A stretch of DNA of 64,000 bases, taken from NCBI GenBank assembly GCA_958298945.1, contig OY282609.1, forward strand, positions 35,871,212-35,935,211. The letters are read 5' to 3'. A model generated the notes under the pieces. That model was not told the DNA's origin. It did not search any database and saw only the letters and a program-made list of their open reading frames with translations. The first letter of the stretch is position 1; each line of letters opens with the position of its first letter. The translations under genes and the position numbers were made by a program. The DNA comes from Atherix ibis (lineage: Eukaryota > Arthropoda > Insecta > Diptera > Athericidae). Below, piece by piece: positions 35,495 to 47,500 of this stretch.

Positions 35495-36822
35495 CGAGGT
35501 CTGTTCAAAAAGTATCGCGATTTTGTGTTTTTTCAAAAATTATTTATTTATTCATGTATATCTATTTTGTACCCTTCAAAGTAATCCCCACCAGATTTTA
35601 TACACTTGTCCCAACGTTTTTTCCAATCCTCGAAGCACTTCAAAAAATCATTTTTTTAAAATCTTGTTCAGCTCGTCCTTCGTTGCCGTCTTTATCTCCT
35701 CAATCGTAGCGTAGCGTCGTCCTTTCATGAGGTTCTTCAGTTTCGGGAACAAGAAAAAGTCACAGGAGGCCAGATCTGGGGAATACGATGGCTGCGGCAT
35801 TATTAATATGTTGTTTTTGGCCAAAAATTCGCGCACAAGCAACGATGCGTGAGCAGGGGCGTTATCATGGTGGAAAAGCCAATTTTTGTTCTTCCACAAA
35901 TCCGGGCGTTTCTGGCGGATTGTTTCACGCAACTTGCGCATAACTTGCAGGTAATATTCCTTATTGACCGTTCTACCTTGTGGTAAGAACTCATGATGCA
36001 CCACGCCCCTGCAATCGAAGAAAACTGTAAGCAAAACCTTCACATTCGATCGAAGTTGGCGCGTTTAGTTCGGTCTTGGCTCGTGCGGCAGTTTCCATTG
36101 GGATGGTTGAGCTTTGGTTTCTAGGTCATAACCATAAACCCATGATTCGTCACCAGTTATGATCGTCTGGAGCAAATTTGGGTCATCAGATACAGAGTCC
36201 AACAACCGCTTAGCAATATTAATGCGATGCTGTTTTTGGTCGAAATTGAGCAATTTTTGTACGAATTTCGCGACTACACGTCTCACGCACAAATCATTGG
36301 TAAAACTCGAATGGCACGAGCCAATCGATATGTTTAAGTCCTCAGCAACTTCTCTAACGGTGATTCGACAATTGGCCAATACTACAATATTTTCTTCACT
36401 TCATCAATGTTTTCATCTGTTGTTGACGTGCTCGGGCGTCCGGCACGCTTTTCGTCGTTCACATCTTCTTGGCGCTTTGAGAACATTTTGCACCACCGAT
36501 AAATGTTGCTTCGGTCCAAGGTAGCTTCACCATATGCCAAAGTCAACATTCGGAATACGTCCGCGCAATTAATTTTGTTTTTTCACACAAAATTTGATAC
36601 AGATTCTTTGATCCATTTTTTGGAATAGCCAAAAATCGAAGACGAGCCAAAACACGTGCAAGCAAAGCAGCTGTCAAAAATTAACTGAACATTCAAAATG
36701 GACGAACTTGTCGGCATAATTGAGAGACATTAGTACGAACATAACGCCACAAACAAATCGAAAATCAAATATACGCAACCCGCGAAAATTCAAAATTCAC
36801 GATACATTTTGAACAGACCTCG
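35495..36822 (-). mobile_element. DD34D mariner, family 'CGAGGTCTGTTC', copy 2
   Basis: Ends CGAGGTCTGTTCAAAAAGTA (left) and CGAGGTCTGTTCAAAATGTA (right, inward). TA at 35493-35494 and 36823-36824. At 1328 bp it is the most complete of the three copies. Confidence 0.92.
35548..36616 (-). pseudogene. DD34D mariner transposase, all three Asp codons kept
   Basis: ATG at 36616 (MDQRICIKFCVK); an extra A shifts the frame before NCADAFRML. The block 36379-36065 holds the helix-turn-helix and the first Asp (IITGDESWVYGYDLE), ending at a TAA (36067-36065). The same frame resumes at 36043-35648 with FDCRGVVHHEFLPQG, FHHDNAPAHASLL (second Asp) and YSPDLASCDFFLFPK (third Asp, 34 residues on). A one-base shift at 35648 precedes the C-terminus (FLKCFEDWKKRWDKC). 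Three or four small lesions separate it from a complete frame. Confidence 0.88.
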
Positions 36823-36824
36823 TA

Positions 36825-37584
36825 CGTGATATCCAATGATTAATTAAAAAATGTTAGTACCTTACACCTTAGGACAGCTTTCATTTTGGAGAACTCTATA
36901 ATTTTAAACATTGAATAATAGCTAAAAAAAAATTTATTTTCTAGTAAAAATATTAATACTTACATGAAAATAATGTTCACTTTAAAAAGAAAACGCAAAT
37001 ATTATTGGATTTTGTTACGCTATTTATTGCCATTATTATCGTCAGTGTTTATTGGAAAATATATTTATTTGTATATAAACGTATGAGAATAAAGGTACAT
37101 ATCGTATAAATGGTTTATACTACAATATTTATCCGGATTTTAATTCTATTTCATTCAATATAAATTTCATAATAAATTTTTTGTATACAATTTAGAACAT
37201 AAATATGCACATAGTATTTAATTTCTTACATATAATATCGAAGAAAGAGAAAATTTAAAACAGCAAATATATATGTTTTTTTTTTCTTTTCACTTATTCA
37301 CTTGACTGGGGTCTTAATAACCGTTTTACATGAAACGTTTCCTTTTGCCTGCTTCTTTTCTTAACATAAATTTATATAAATATCTTCATTTGTTTTTTTT
37401 TTGTATATCATAAAATATATTTTTAATTATTTTTTTTTTATTTTCTAACATACATAATATGAACTCTAAATAATAGTAGTATATTTTAGTAGTTTTTCTG
37501 ACTTTCTATCACTAAAAAAACCATTTTTTCTTATACAAATTTTGATTTTTCAAAACATATTTTTTTTTATTAATATTTGTATTA

Positions 37585-37618
<34 letters not shown>

Positions 37619-38640
37619 CAGAGGCAACAAGTGCTACAGACAAATTAGTTAAAATATTTAATAAACATTAATATATTTTTTTTTATTGTAATTAGTCCAT
37701 GTCTATAAATTACAATTATTCCTGTATCATTTTTCTACAACTACAAATATTTTTATACTATTATGTATAAAAAAAAATCTCTATATAAATTTCAAGTTAT
37801 AAATTATTTTTCAGATTAAATAAATAGAGCATAAAAAATATATATTTCATCGTATGTATGTATGTGTATATCTCACCCTCAATAATTATTAAATTTATTC
37901 AATTTTCAAAAATTTCTTAACAATTTCCAAACATAAAAAAAAAACCAACAAATTAAGATTAAACCGATACAAACTTGTAAATTATTTCACAATATTTACA
38001 ACAAAATATATCAATTTCTTTATTTAAATTCTTTTAAACTTTAGGTTCTATTTTGATTTTGTTTTTTAGTAGCCTCAAAAAAATTTTTTAATTAATTTGA
38101 TTGAAAAAATCTCTTTAAATTTTTATCGATTAAATGAAATTTATTGAAAATAATTTTTACAAAGCATTTTCAGCCAGTCAGTCACAAATAAAAATTATTT
38201 ATACGAGTATATATACAATATTCTTTTATGTTATTAATAATATAGAAAGGAATATCTATTCCTTTAATCTTATATAATATACTAAATAAATTAAGAAGAA
38301 ATGTTTAGACGACTTTGAGGCAGTTGCGAAGAGATGCAAAAAGTTCTTTATACAAGCAAAAAATCAAATAAAAAAAAATGTTCTCAGATAAAATACTTTT
38401 TAAAAATATATCTTAACAAAATGTACAAAGCCATTACTTTTGAAAAGCTAAATAAAAATATGCTTAAAAAATTTACGAAAATTTTTTAGAAGAAAGTGTG
38501 TGTTTTTCTGTTTATTGAGAAAGTGTATTTTCAAATAAAATTTCATTTTTAATTCCTTTACTGTTAACTGTAACCTCTAATCTACTATATTATATAGTAA
38601 TTAATTTGGAATTAATATTATTACAAAAATAATAAAAAGA
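36825..38640. other. AT-rich spacer with (ATT)n microsatellite
   Basis: Stop-rich A/T sequence. An ATT trinucleotide run covers about 37584-37616. No mobile-element ends. Given the exon immediately downstream on the minus strand (38649), part of this may be its 3' UTR or flank. Confidence 0.55.
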
Positions 38641-38648
38641 AAATGAAA

Positions 38649-39051
38649 TCATAATTTTTTATTGCCAATCGATTGAAGACTTGATGAAAATGCATTTAGT
38701 CTGGTCCTATCTAGGAGTGTACGGGTTTGATTACGATTTGGTACGGTATCTAAACGTCTCCTCAATTGGCGTACCAATCGTACATCATCCTCCATTCGAC
38801 GATCATTGGAATACCTTCGTTGGTCGTAATCGACTGCTTTCGGATAGCCGCCAGAATATTCATTATTAAGATCTATGCTGGGTAGTGCTGAGGTCGATGT
38901 TGAGAGTCCTTTTGATGATGTTGTCGCAATGGATTTACCAGTTTCGAGGAGGTAATCCTCATTATCGGATCCAGTTTGTCAGCTGCTACTGTCCAACGAG
39001 CACTGTCTCTTGAGTGCCGTTGTAAAGCGCCATACACGCACTTTTCCATCG
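38649..39051 (-). CDS. host-like terminal exon with in-frame TGA and 109-codon extension
   Basis: A pyrimidine-rich tract and ATTAG precede 39051. The exon opens C|GAT GGA AAA GTG..., reading DGKVRVWRFTTALKRQCSLD and SSS, then TGA (38981-38979). The same frame continues, starting CAA ACT GGA, through SDNEDYLLETGKSIATTSS, NDRRMEDDVRLVRQLRRRLD and NRNQTRTLLDRTRLNAFSSS to TGA 38651-38649. That is 109 sense codons of mixed composition inside very AT-rich DNA. The opening resembles the last strand of a WD repeat, which is inference. The stop is TGA-C, the leakiest context known in insects. Alternatives are a nonsense mutation in a pseudogene, or an unseen splice skipping the TGA. Protein not recognised. 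Confidence 0.55.
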
Positions 39052-40891
39052 CTAATCGATTCGAAAAAGAAATAAAAAAACAGGAAGCCAAAATAAAACA
39101 AACAATAGAACACAATTCAAATCATTCGACATATACAATGCAATATAATCAAATTAATTACACATAAACATATGTATTTTTTTTTTTAATATATTTACTA
39201 AAATATTTCATATAAATATAATATTATAAGCTACAATACATAACATAAAACAAACTATGAAATATAAATGTAAGGGAAAGGAGAAGGGCGATAGAACCAC
39301 AAATAATACGTGAGCAAAATAAGTGGTAAATAGTAGCATACAAATATTATTAGTATAATAATTAATAGCGAAAGTGATTTTTCTGAAAATTTTATATGCA
39401 CGTATCCTTTTTGTTTATAGATTCGAACAGTTTAGAAAAGTATGGTTTTTATTTACAAAAAAAAAAACACAACTAGAGTTATGATAATAGCAAACGATCT
39501 ACAACTGATCGCGTCTGATGATCTTTACATTTTATTTTCTATTTTCTATGCCAAGAAATATTTGAAAACAGTTTTTTTTTTCATTAATTGCCGCATTTTT
39601 CCAATCATTCAAAAATTGTTAAATTCATTTAAATTTGATTTTGCATCACCAAAATTCCTAATTTTCACAATAATCTTTACTATGCTGGTTTGATGTAATT
39701 TTATATTAAATTCCTACTATCGAAATAAATAAAAACATTTATTTTTCTTCTAAATTAAGTATTGAAAAAGTTATTTTTTTTGTATTGGAATAGTTTTACA
39801 TAATTTCGTTCCATATTAAGGCCTTTTGGTTCTTGTTCCAACTACGACTATTGGATAGTTCTTGTATTCGTTACTTAGGTTGCAGTTTGTTGCACTAACT
39901 AGTGTTGTTTTTAAATTTATTGTGGAGATCTTTCTTTTTTTAAATAATTGATAGTAACATAATAATAGCTAACAGATTAACCCAATTAGAATGCGTAAGT
40001 CAGGTATAGCAAAATGTTAACGAAATCAACCACTTTTTATTTTTAAAAAACATATTTGTTCGAAATAGAAATACTTGAGAAGAGGTAGAAAATATTTTAA
40101 AGAAGTAGGGACGCTTTTTTTTAGTATTAAAAACGTAAAATATTTTTAATACCTAGAATAACATCTACATTTAAGATATAGATAAATAATTCAAAGACAA
40201 CCTTTAACTTGACAAAAAAAATAAGACTTTTCTAATTTTTACAATTTCAGTTTCAATACGTTTCATGGTATTTCTATTTTATATAAAAACAATTTATTTT
40301 TATAATTTTTTCTATTTTTAAGCGGACTTATCATGTTTGAAAACTACTTGAAAAAGTTAAATGTGGAATTTGAATACTTTTTCATATAAAATCTACAAAA
40401 AATAGAAAGGTGGTTGTTATATTATTATGTGAACATATATTTTCTGTTATTATATTAAAGTAGACATCAATATACTTCACAATTATTAAATGCTATTATT
40501 TCTATTTGAGGTTCTTGAATAAGTAGAAAATTATTAAAAAGCACAATTTTGATAAGATAAAAAAAAAGCAATTCTCAGATAATTCGTAAAAATATTTTTT
40601 TGGGATGAAAAAAATATAATAATCACGAATAATTTGAGAATTATTTTTCAATTAATATTTATCAATTGTTTAATATAATATACGAGGTCCTTAAATTCTA
40701 CCAGAATACAAGAACCTTTGATATTTCAGATTTCTTTCGGGTGGACCTAAACAGTTGACCGAACAAAATACCGATGAGATTTACAGCGTAAACTTGGTCA
40801 GCTTCAAATATTTCACAACTCGTCCATTTTGCCGGTGTAATTAGAGAACTAGACTATTATGTGATTAATTATTTAATAGGCTTAAATTATA
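39052..40891. other. AT-rich spacer, probable intron sequence
   Basis: Upstream of the minus-strand exon; no coding or mobile sequence recognised. CGAGGTCC follows TA at 40681-40690, resembling the start of a mariner end, but it has no partner. Confidence 0.5.
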
Positions 40892-40893
40892 TA

Positions 40894-42126
40894 CCAGTTA
40901 TATAAGCTTAAATCCGCTGTTTGATAATAGATGGCGTGAGTGAGCGTATTAAGCTACCATGGGCACGCCGTACTTTTTTTTATGAGTTTGACATCTGTCA
41001 ACATTAATCAGTGCACATTGTCAGCAATTTCATAACAGCATACATTTTTCCTTTGGTAATCATGTCTAGTTTTGTGCCAGAAAAAGAGCATATGCGGGAA
41101 GCTCTGCTTTTCTGCTTCAATTTGAAGAAATCGACTGCCGAATCGCATCGAAAGCTTGAAGAGGCCTATGGTGACAGTGCTTTATCGGAAACAACGTGCT
41201 GAGATTGGTTTCGTCGGTTCAAAGACGGCAATTTTAACTTGTGGGACAAGAAGCGTGAAAATCGACCTAGGAAGGTTGAGGACCATCAATTGCAGGATCT
41301 TTTGGACGAAGACGATACCCAATCACAAAAAATGCTCGGGGAGCAATTGGGTGTTACTCAACCAGCCACTTCCATGCGTCTGCGTGTAATGGGGAAGATT
41401 GAAAAGATCGGAAAATGGGTGCCGCATGAATTCAACGTTAAGCAGATGGAGCGATGCTAAAACACATGCGAACTCTTGCTCGCCAGACAAAAAAAAAGTC
41501 GTTCCTGCATCGGATTGTGACAGGCGATGAAAAGTGGATATATTTCGAGAATCCTAAACGCAAGAAATCGTGGGTTGATCACGACCAGCCATCAACATCT
41601 TCCCCAATACCAAATCGCTTCGGATGGAAGACGATGCTGTGCGTTTGGTGGGATCAGCAGGGTATCGTCTTCTATGAGATGTTGAAACCTCGTGAAACTG
41701 TCAACCACCAACAACTGATCAAATTGCCACGTGCTCTGAGTGAAAAGAGGACGGATTATCAACAAAGGATTTTCCTCCACGACAACGCACCATCGCACAC
41801 GTCAAAAATGCTCCCAAACTACTTGGAGACACTCAACTGGGACGTGCTACCCACCCCGCTTATTCACCAGATCTGGCCTCTTCCGACTACCACCGGTTTT
41901 CGTCGATGGGCCACACGCTCGCTGAGCAGCACTTCGATTCTTACGAAGACGTCCGAAAATGGCTTGATGAGTGGTTTGCCTCGAAAGAGAAGGAATTTGT
42001 TTGGCGTGGTATCCACAAATTGCCCGAGAGATGGAAAAAATGTGTAGCTTGCGAGGGCAAGTATTTTGAATAAATTTGTTTTTGCTTTCTATGAAAAAAA
42101 CAGCGGATTTAAGCTTATATACCTGG
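40894..42126 (+). mobile_element. mauritiana-subfamily (Mos1-like) mariner
   Basis: 29-bp ends with one mismatch: CCAGTTATATAAGCTTAAAT (left) and CCAGGTATATAAGCTTAAAT (right, inward). TA at 40892-40893 and 42127-42128. Length 1233 bp. Ends starting CCAGGT are typical of the Mos1 lineage, and the protein agrees. Confidence 0.93.
41062..42073 (+). pseudogene. Mos1-like transposase, broken
   Basis: ATG 41062 gives MSSFVPEKEHMREALLFCFN. TGA at 41200-41202 interrupts before DWFRRFKDGNF. The frame continues with LLDEDDTQSQKMLGEQLGV and WVPHEFNVKQMER to TAA at 41458-41460. An A-run near 41488 shifts the frame into KKSFLHRIVTGDEKWIYFEN (first Asp) and RIFLHDNAPSHTS (second Asp). Another shift near 41849 precedes HPAYSPDLASSDYHRF (third Asp). 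The C-terminus ends KCVACEGKYFE-stop at 42073. All three Asp codons survive, but in different frames. Confidence 0.92.
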
Positions 42127-42436
42127 TACATAAATATAAAAAACTAGTTTTTTACTGAAATCATCATCAGGGATAAAAACCATCATATAATATATACTGA
42201 AACTTTTAGGTAAGTGATTTAACATTATTTTTAGCTCGTAATTTGAGGCGATTATTTTTGAAGTGGAGCAAGTCCATTTTTTTAAAATAAAATGGCAAAA
42301 ATTATAAGAATAGAAAAAATATGATTTTTTTTTAATCTGGAAACAATCTTTAGTCAAAGGAATCCACTTAGAAGTTTCGGTGATTAACGGAATTGGGAAG
42401 ATGTTTATTTTGAAAGTGGTGTAAGTCCATCTTATG

Positions 42437-42887
42437 CTAGGGACACACATATGGTATCGATACCATTTGAGCTATTTATCAGATATAAATAGGCTGGAAA
42501 GGGAAAATAATATTTTTAAATTACGGGCAATTAAAAGCCATAGAAAATATATTGTAATATGTACATATTCCATAGTAATAATTTTCACTTGCAAACATGT
42601 AAATAAATCCTACAAGCAACCACACAAATTGACGTCGTTTTTTAGCTCCTCTACTTGGCGCTGCAGTAATAGTATGGAAATATGGCGCTGCAGTCAGTAA
42701 AACTACCAGGTTTGTGTATAGAAAATGCATATAGCAAATTGGTATATATGGAAATCACAAAAATATTCGTGATATCGATACCAGGAAAATTCATCGGATA
42801 CCAACATTTTCAGCTGGTATTTAGCTGGTATTAGGTGACATATATATGGTATTCAACGCAGTATCGATACCGGATGTATATCTCTAG
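42437..42887. repeat. MITE-like repeat with GGTATCGATACC ends
   Basis: Left end CTAGGGACACACATATGGTA and right end (inward) CTAGAGATATACATCCGGTA form imperfect inverted repeats about 28 bp long that both continue into TCGATAC. ATGGTATCGATACCAT at 42452-42467 is a perfect palindrome. The core 42626-42860 recurs at 47279-47500. No coding sequence recognised. Confidence 0.55.
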
Positions 42888-43441
42888 TATTAGGTTGAAA
42901 TTATTTTTAACCGAATAAATTACGGCACAATTTAAATTCTGTAAATTTTACTAATTCTGGTAATATACTGAAAAACTACAATTGTATAATATTGGTAGTA
43001 TAGATAACATCAATGTGAGGGAAGCTGTTCTGTAGGTGTGTCCAAGTATCATTGCCGATTTCTATTAGCAGCTTGCAAGTGTAAGATCTACAATTGCATA
43101 TTATAAGCGGACTATGTATGTATTGAATCGAGTCTTCTACAATTTTCATAATAATATAGTTAATATGTATATTTGGAATGAAACTATGCCATCTAGGAGA
43201 TCATAAGAAGTACCATCTTGCTGCTTGATGCACTTACAGAATGTGACAACTAAACCGCACATTATGGCTTATAGTCTTATGTACACTGGCCAAAAAAGGA
43301 ACATAAAGTTAGCCTTAATGTGGATGAAAATTCTCCAGTCCAATGACAACGAAATAGATATCATTTCATTAATTTCCTTGTATTTCTCCTAGGATTACTA
43401 TAAAGTAATCCGAAATTATCGAAAACATAATAAATTTTAAG
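42888..43441. other. spacer
   Basis: No gene, repeat end or RNA was recognised. Slightly less AT-rich around 43.0-43.3 kb, without a coherent frame. Confidence 0.5.
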
Positions 43442-43443
43442 TA

Positions 43444-44745
43444 TAGGGTAGTTCATCTAGCGGTTCCATTTTAAACTACTATTTATTTGAAGTACTAGAG
43501 TGTTAAATGTCAACACAAATTGACAGATTATTAGTTGAAGGTCAGAATTTTACGAAATGGTAATCCATACGCTTGAAGAAAGATGGGAAATATTGAGAAC
43601 TTACTTCCAAAGATGTGAGTCTTCAACCCAAACTGTAAGAAATTTAAAAAAAATGAGTAAAGATCGAATGCCTTCACGTGAATTTGTGGGCAAATTCGTG
43701 AAGCGACTTCGCGAAACTGGTTTGTTGGTTGCCAAAGCAAATCGTTCCCGCTCTAAGACAGTGCGTACGACCGAGCATATTCCCGCCGTTGCTGAAAATG
43801 TCAGCGATCATCAATCAACATTAACTCGTCACCGTTCTCAGGAATTGAACATTTCTCGCACTTCTCTGTTGAGAATTTTGCACAAAGACCTCGGTATAAA
43901 AGCTTACAAAGTTCAATTAGTCCAACAACTAAAGCCGCATGACCATCCGATGCGTTTTCGGTTTGCCCAATTGGCTCAAGATCAATTGGCCGAAGATGAG
44001 CATTTTTATCGAAAAATCATCTTTTCGGATGAGGCCCATTTCCACCTTCGGTGGGTATGTCAACAAACAAAATTGTCGCATCTGGGACTCAGAAAATCCA
44101 TACGTCACCATGGAAAACCCGATGCATCCACAACGAGTCACGGTTTGGTGCGGATTTTGGAGTGGAGGCATCATTGGCCCGTTTTTCTTCGAAAACAATG
44201 AAGGAGCCGCCGTTACGGTCAATGGTGAGCACTATCGTGGCATGCTCAACGAATGTTTGTTTTCAAAAGTTGAAGAGAATGGCATGGACGACATTTGGTT
44301 TCAACAGGACGGGGCCACTTGCCACACAGCCAACGTAACAATCCAACTTTTGGGCACTGCTTTCGAAAACCGAATAATCAGCCGAAATTCTTATGTCAAT
44401 TGGCCGCCTCGAAGCTGTGATATGAGCCCGTTGGATTATTTTCTGCAGGGAGCCGTTAAGGATAAATGTTACGCAAGCCATCCAGAGACAATTGAAGCCT
44501 TGAAACACGAAATCAAAGTTGCCATTGAAGAGATACAGGCCCGTACAATCGAAAATGTACTGAAAAATTGGGTCGAGCGAATGGGGTACTGTAACGCCAG
44601 CCGTGGCAGTCATTTAAATGATGTTGTGTTTCATTCTTAAATTTCAAGGTTCAATCTTTTTAATAAAATCGGAAATTTGAAAAAACTTACACTAGTTTTT
44701 TTTTTATTTACTTTTTAAAATAGAAATTCTAAATGGTCCACCCTG
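43444..44745 (+). mobile_element. DD41D mariner, copy D (best preserved)
   Basis: Ends TAGGGTAGTTCATCTAGCGG (left) and CAGGGTGGACCATTTAGAAT (right, inward), TA at 43442-43443 and 44746-44747. Length 1302 bp. Same family as copy C but inserted in the opposite orientation and less damaged. Confidence 0.9.
43557..44640 (+). pseudogene. DD41D mariner transposase, single frameshift
   Basis: ATG 43557 gives MVIHTLEERWEILRTYFQRC. The first frame (to 44201) carries the DNA-binding half (SREFVGKFVKRLRETGLLVA, ELNISRTSLLRILHKDLGI) and IFSDEAHFHL with the first Asp. One extra T near 44048 shifts to the frame ending at 44640, which reads GGYVNKQNCRIWDSENPYV, WFQQDGATCHTAN (second Asp) and RSCDMSPLDYFLQG (third Asp). 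Exactly 41 residues lie between the last two Asp, the rosa-type DD41D signature. Otherwise intact to HLNDVVFHS-stop. Without the extra base it would encode about 360 residues. Confidence 0.92.
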
Positions 44746-44747
44746 TA

Positions 44748-46429
44748 TAAGGACATGACCTATTTATTACCAGATATACCTCCCGTTCATCACGAACATT
44801 TTGAAATGTTAAATCCTAAATAAAAATAATGAATTATTATTAACAAAATAGTATAAATTTATTAAAATCCTTTGTATTTTCTACTGTAATATTTAAGATA
44901 TGTTTTCTTTGTTTTATTTTTACTTTTTAACATTTTTTGTTTTTATTATTAAAAAAAGGTTGATATATCTGAAATATAATTACCGACTACAATAATTCAT
45001 TTATTCGAAAGTGATACAAAACCATTTGTGTATAGTAAAACTTTTATTTTTTTAGCCAGCACTATAAACAATATTGGATAATAAATTTATATTACCTCAC
45101 ACCACAAATTGTAAAAAATCTCTCTAATAGATCTAATCAATATTTTTAAATTTATTGGAATGCAAATCCTTAAATATCGCGCAAAAACAAAAAATTGACT
45201 TTCCCCACTTTCAAAATAAACAGCTGATTTATGATTTCATAATTTTACGACGAGTTTTACTGTTCGAATCTATAAATAAAATTTAATAATGACCATTATT
45301 TAGCGCCATTCGAAATATCTGTGTCTTCTTGTATATAGCCGTCCTGAGTTCGAATACAGCCTAGTGACATAGGAGAGTTTTCCTTTAATAGTCACCAAAT
45401 AAACTGAGTTTTTATTGCGGTTACGAATTTATATTTCAGTACAATTTTCAAATAAACGAACAAACAGAATTTAGTAATTTAGAGCTAATCATAAATATTT
45501 AAAAGCGAAACACGTTTAAGCAAAACATCAAATAGCGCTATTCATTTAATAATATTATGTAAATATAATATTGTATAATTATAAAAATATTGAAGTAGTT
45601 AGGAAGAAAAATTTATAAATTTAAGAAAAAAAATTTAAAAATTAAAAATTTTGAAAAGATAGTTAATCTCATAATAAATTCGATTGCAAAAATTATTATG
45701 ATATTAACTATGATATTTTTTTTGCGACAGTCATGAATAATATTTTCGGTTTTGGATATTTAAATTTTTACAATCCGAAAATGAACACTTCACAGAAACA
45801 ATTTATATTAAAAGATTTATTAATATTTTTCAAAGCACTATTATAAATGATGAAAATGTTTTATATTAAAAAAAAATAATTCCAATGATTAAAATAAGAA
45901 TATAGAAAATATGAAAATTTAGAATTATAATATAGAAAATATGATTAATGAAGAATTAATGAATAATTTGAAAATGGAGAATATTGGGTCGTGAACAATC
46001 AAAATCGACATTTTGTTTATTCAAATTATACAAATAATATAAGAGCAGATGTATGAAAAAAGGATGAGCAGACAAGGAAGATCTTAAAAGTTAACAATCC
46101 ATTATTAAGTAAACATTTGAAATCTGCGGTATGATTTAAATTGACATTGCGTTTGCTTTGTGTCGGCGTGTTCCCAAGGTCTTAAAATAATTGCATTATT
46201 AAGCTCTGAGCAATAAAAAATTATTTTTACAAAGTAATAGACATTACAGCAAAAATATGTAAAGGATTTTGTATTATATAGCGAAGTTTTGTCGTTGGAA
46301 AATTGTAGTTTAAGAGGTTATTACATATACAAACTGTTCGCGAATGTTGTATAACAAACTGAAAATCTGGAAGGTGTCCATTATGGGCTGACACAAACTT
46401 TATGCGTAGTTTTACTATAAATTGTCAAA
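44748..46429. other. AT-rich spacer
   Basis: No supported gene. GAGTTCGAATACAG at about 45348-45361, about 45 nt after TTTAGCGCC, resembles tRNA B and A boxes, but no cloverleaf is convincing. Confidence 0.5.
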
Positions 46430-46800
46430 CCCGCGGTCCTGAGTTGGCCTAGCAGTGCCTGGAATTTACAAAGTTGTCTGAGTAAAAGTACCCACCATGT
46501 ATTCTTAAAACAAGAAGTAGTATCACTGCGTCCGGTGCCTCGCGGTGTTAAAATATACTCTGCCCAACCAATATAAGATAACTTTGTCTTAAAAAAGTGG
46601 TAAAACTCAGTCTTTTAAAGGGACCGTGTTAAAAAATACACTCTTTTAAGGGTACCGTCTTAGGACTAGTAGTGAGGAATACCATTTATCCCAGGTGCTA
46701 TCACTGAGCATGATAGTAGAGGTTTAGGTAGGTCTTGCTACCAACATATACGTTAGCTAGCTTGTAACTGGTTATTGACCATTATCAACGGTTGTACGTA
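46430..46800 (+). mobile_element. R1-like LINE 3' untranslated fragment
   Basis: Matches the tail of the LINE at 19290-19520: CCTGAGTTGGCCTAGCAGTG, then GAATTTACAAAG, later GATAGTAGAGGTTTAGGTAG and AGCTTGTAACTGGTTA. No coding part, so strongly 5'-truncated. An insert or divergence of about 150 bp lies between the matching blocks. Confidence 0.6.
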
Positions 46801-47063
46801 TGGTGGATTTACCCGGTTCAGGGGCGGGACCAATTGGGAATTGACGAATGGATTCCTTGATTTCTTCATGCATATGATAGAATAGGTATGCTGACACCAC
46901 TTACCATAAAAGACACCGAGAAAGATTTAGGAATAGGAGTGAAAGATGAAAGATGGAACCGACTATCTGAAAGCTGTGGGTTGAAAGAGAGCTATAAAAA
47001 GGCATGATGAGGCAACTTTTCATAAAGAGCCGACCGATCTGGATGTTCCTTTGCATGAAGTAA

Positions 47064-47210
47064 TCTAAGCTAAAAGTAGGATTTGAGCGTGCTCGATGCA
47101 ATCATCTGGATCTAGTAAGCTGGACTGGCGAACTCCATAACAAGTGCAGAGCTGTTTTCAGAGAGCTCTGCGAATATTTAGAACTATTTAAAATTCCGTT
47201 CTCAAAATAA
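47064..47210 (+). other. coding-like patch, unidentified
   Basis: Frame SKLKVGFERARCNHLDLVSW continues TGELHNKCRAVFRELCEYLE to a stop at 47210. Amino-acid content is diverse for this AT-rich window. There is no start, splice site or known motif. Possibly a decayed gene or element fragment. Confidence 0.22.
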
Positions 47211-47278
47211 CTAGAAGACGTTTAAAGTAAATTCACAGGATTATTTACACTTTTTGACAGTATTTAGGTTATCCAAAT

Positions 47279-47500
47279 AAATTGACGTCGTATTTTAGGT
47301 CCTCTACTTGCCGCTGCAGTAATAGTATCGGAATATGGCGCTGATGTCAGTAAAAGTACCAGGTTTGTGTATAGAGAACACAGCTACCAGATTGGTGTAT
47401 ATGAAAACCACGAAAATATTCGTGATACCGATACCAGGAATATCCATCGAATACCAACTTTTTCAGCTGATATTTAGCTGGTATTAGGTGGTTATTCAAT
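47279..47500. repeat. second copy of the 42.6 kb MITE-like core
   Basis: Shares AAATTGACGTCGT, CCGCTGCAGTAATAGTAT, TACCAGGTTTGTGTATAGA and CAGCTGATATTTAGCTGGTA-like strings with 42626-42860, same orientation. The terminal GGTATCGATACC segments are absent or degraded. Confidence 0.75.

Noticed and set aside
37584..37616. Regular ATT repeat as a CRISPR or satellite array
   Set aside because: Simple trinucleotide microsatellite without spacers.
38681..38869. Plus-strand 62-codon frame at the 38.7 kb exon
   Set aside because: Antisense of the longer minus-strand open frame, which has an acceptor-like site and better composition.
38873..39115. 80-codon minus-strand frame (MEKCVYGALQRHSRD...) as the true reading of the exon
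   Set aside because: It runs into the presumed intron, and comparison with the 63.8 kb exon favours the GKVRVWRFT frame by synonymous changes.
41062..42073. Host SETMAR-type fusion gene at one of the mariner copies
   Set aside because: No SET domain sequence near any copy; all sit inside their own inverted repeats with TA flanks.
45300..45370. Possible tRNA (TTTAGCGCC ... GAGTTCGAATACAG)
   Set aside because: Box-like strings only; no consistent cloverleaf or acceptor stem.
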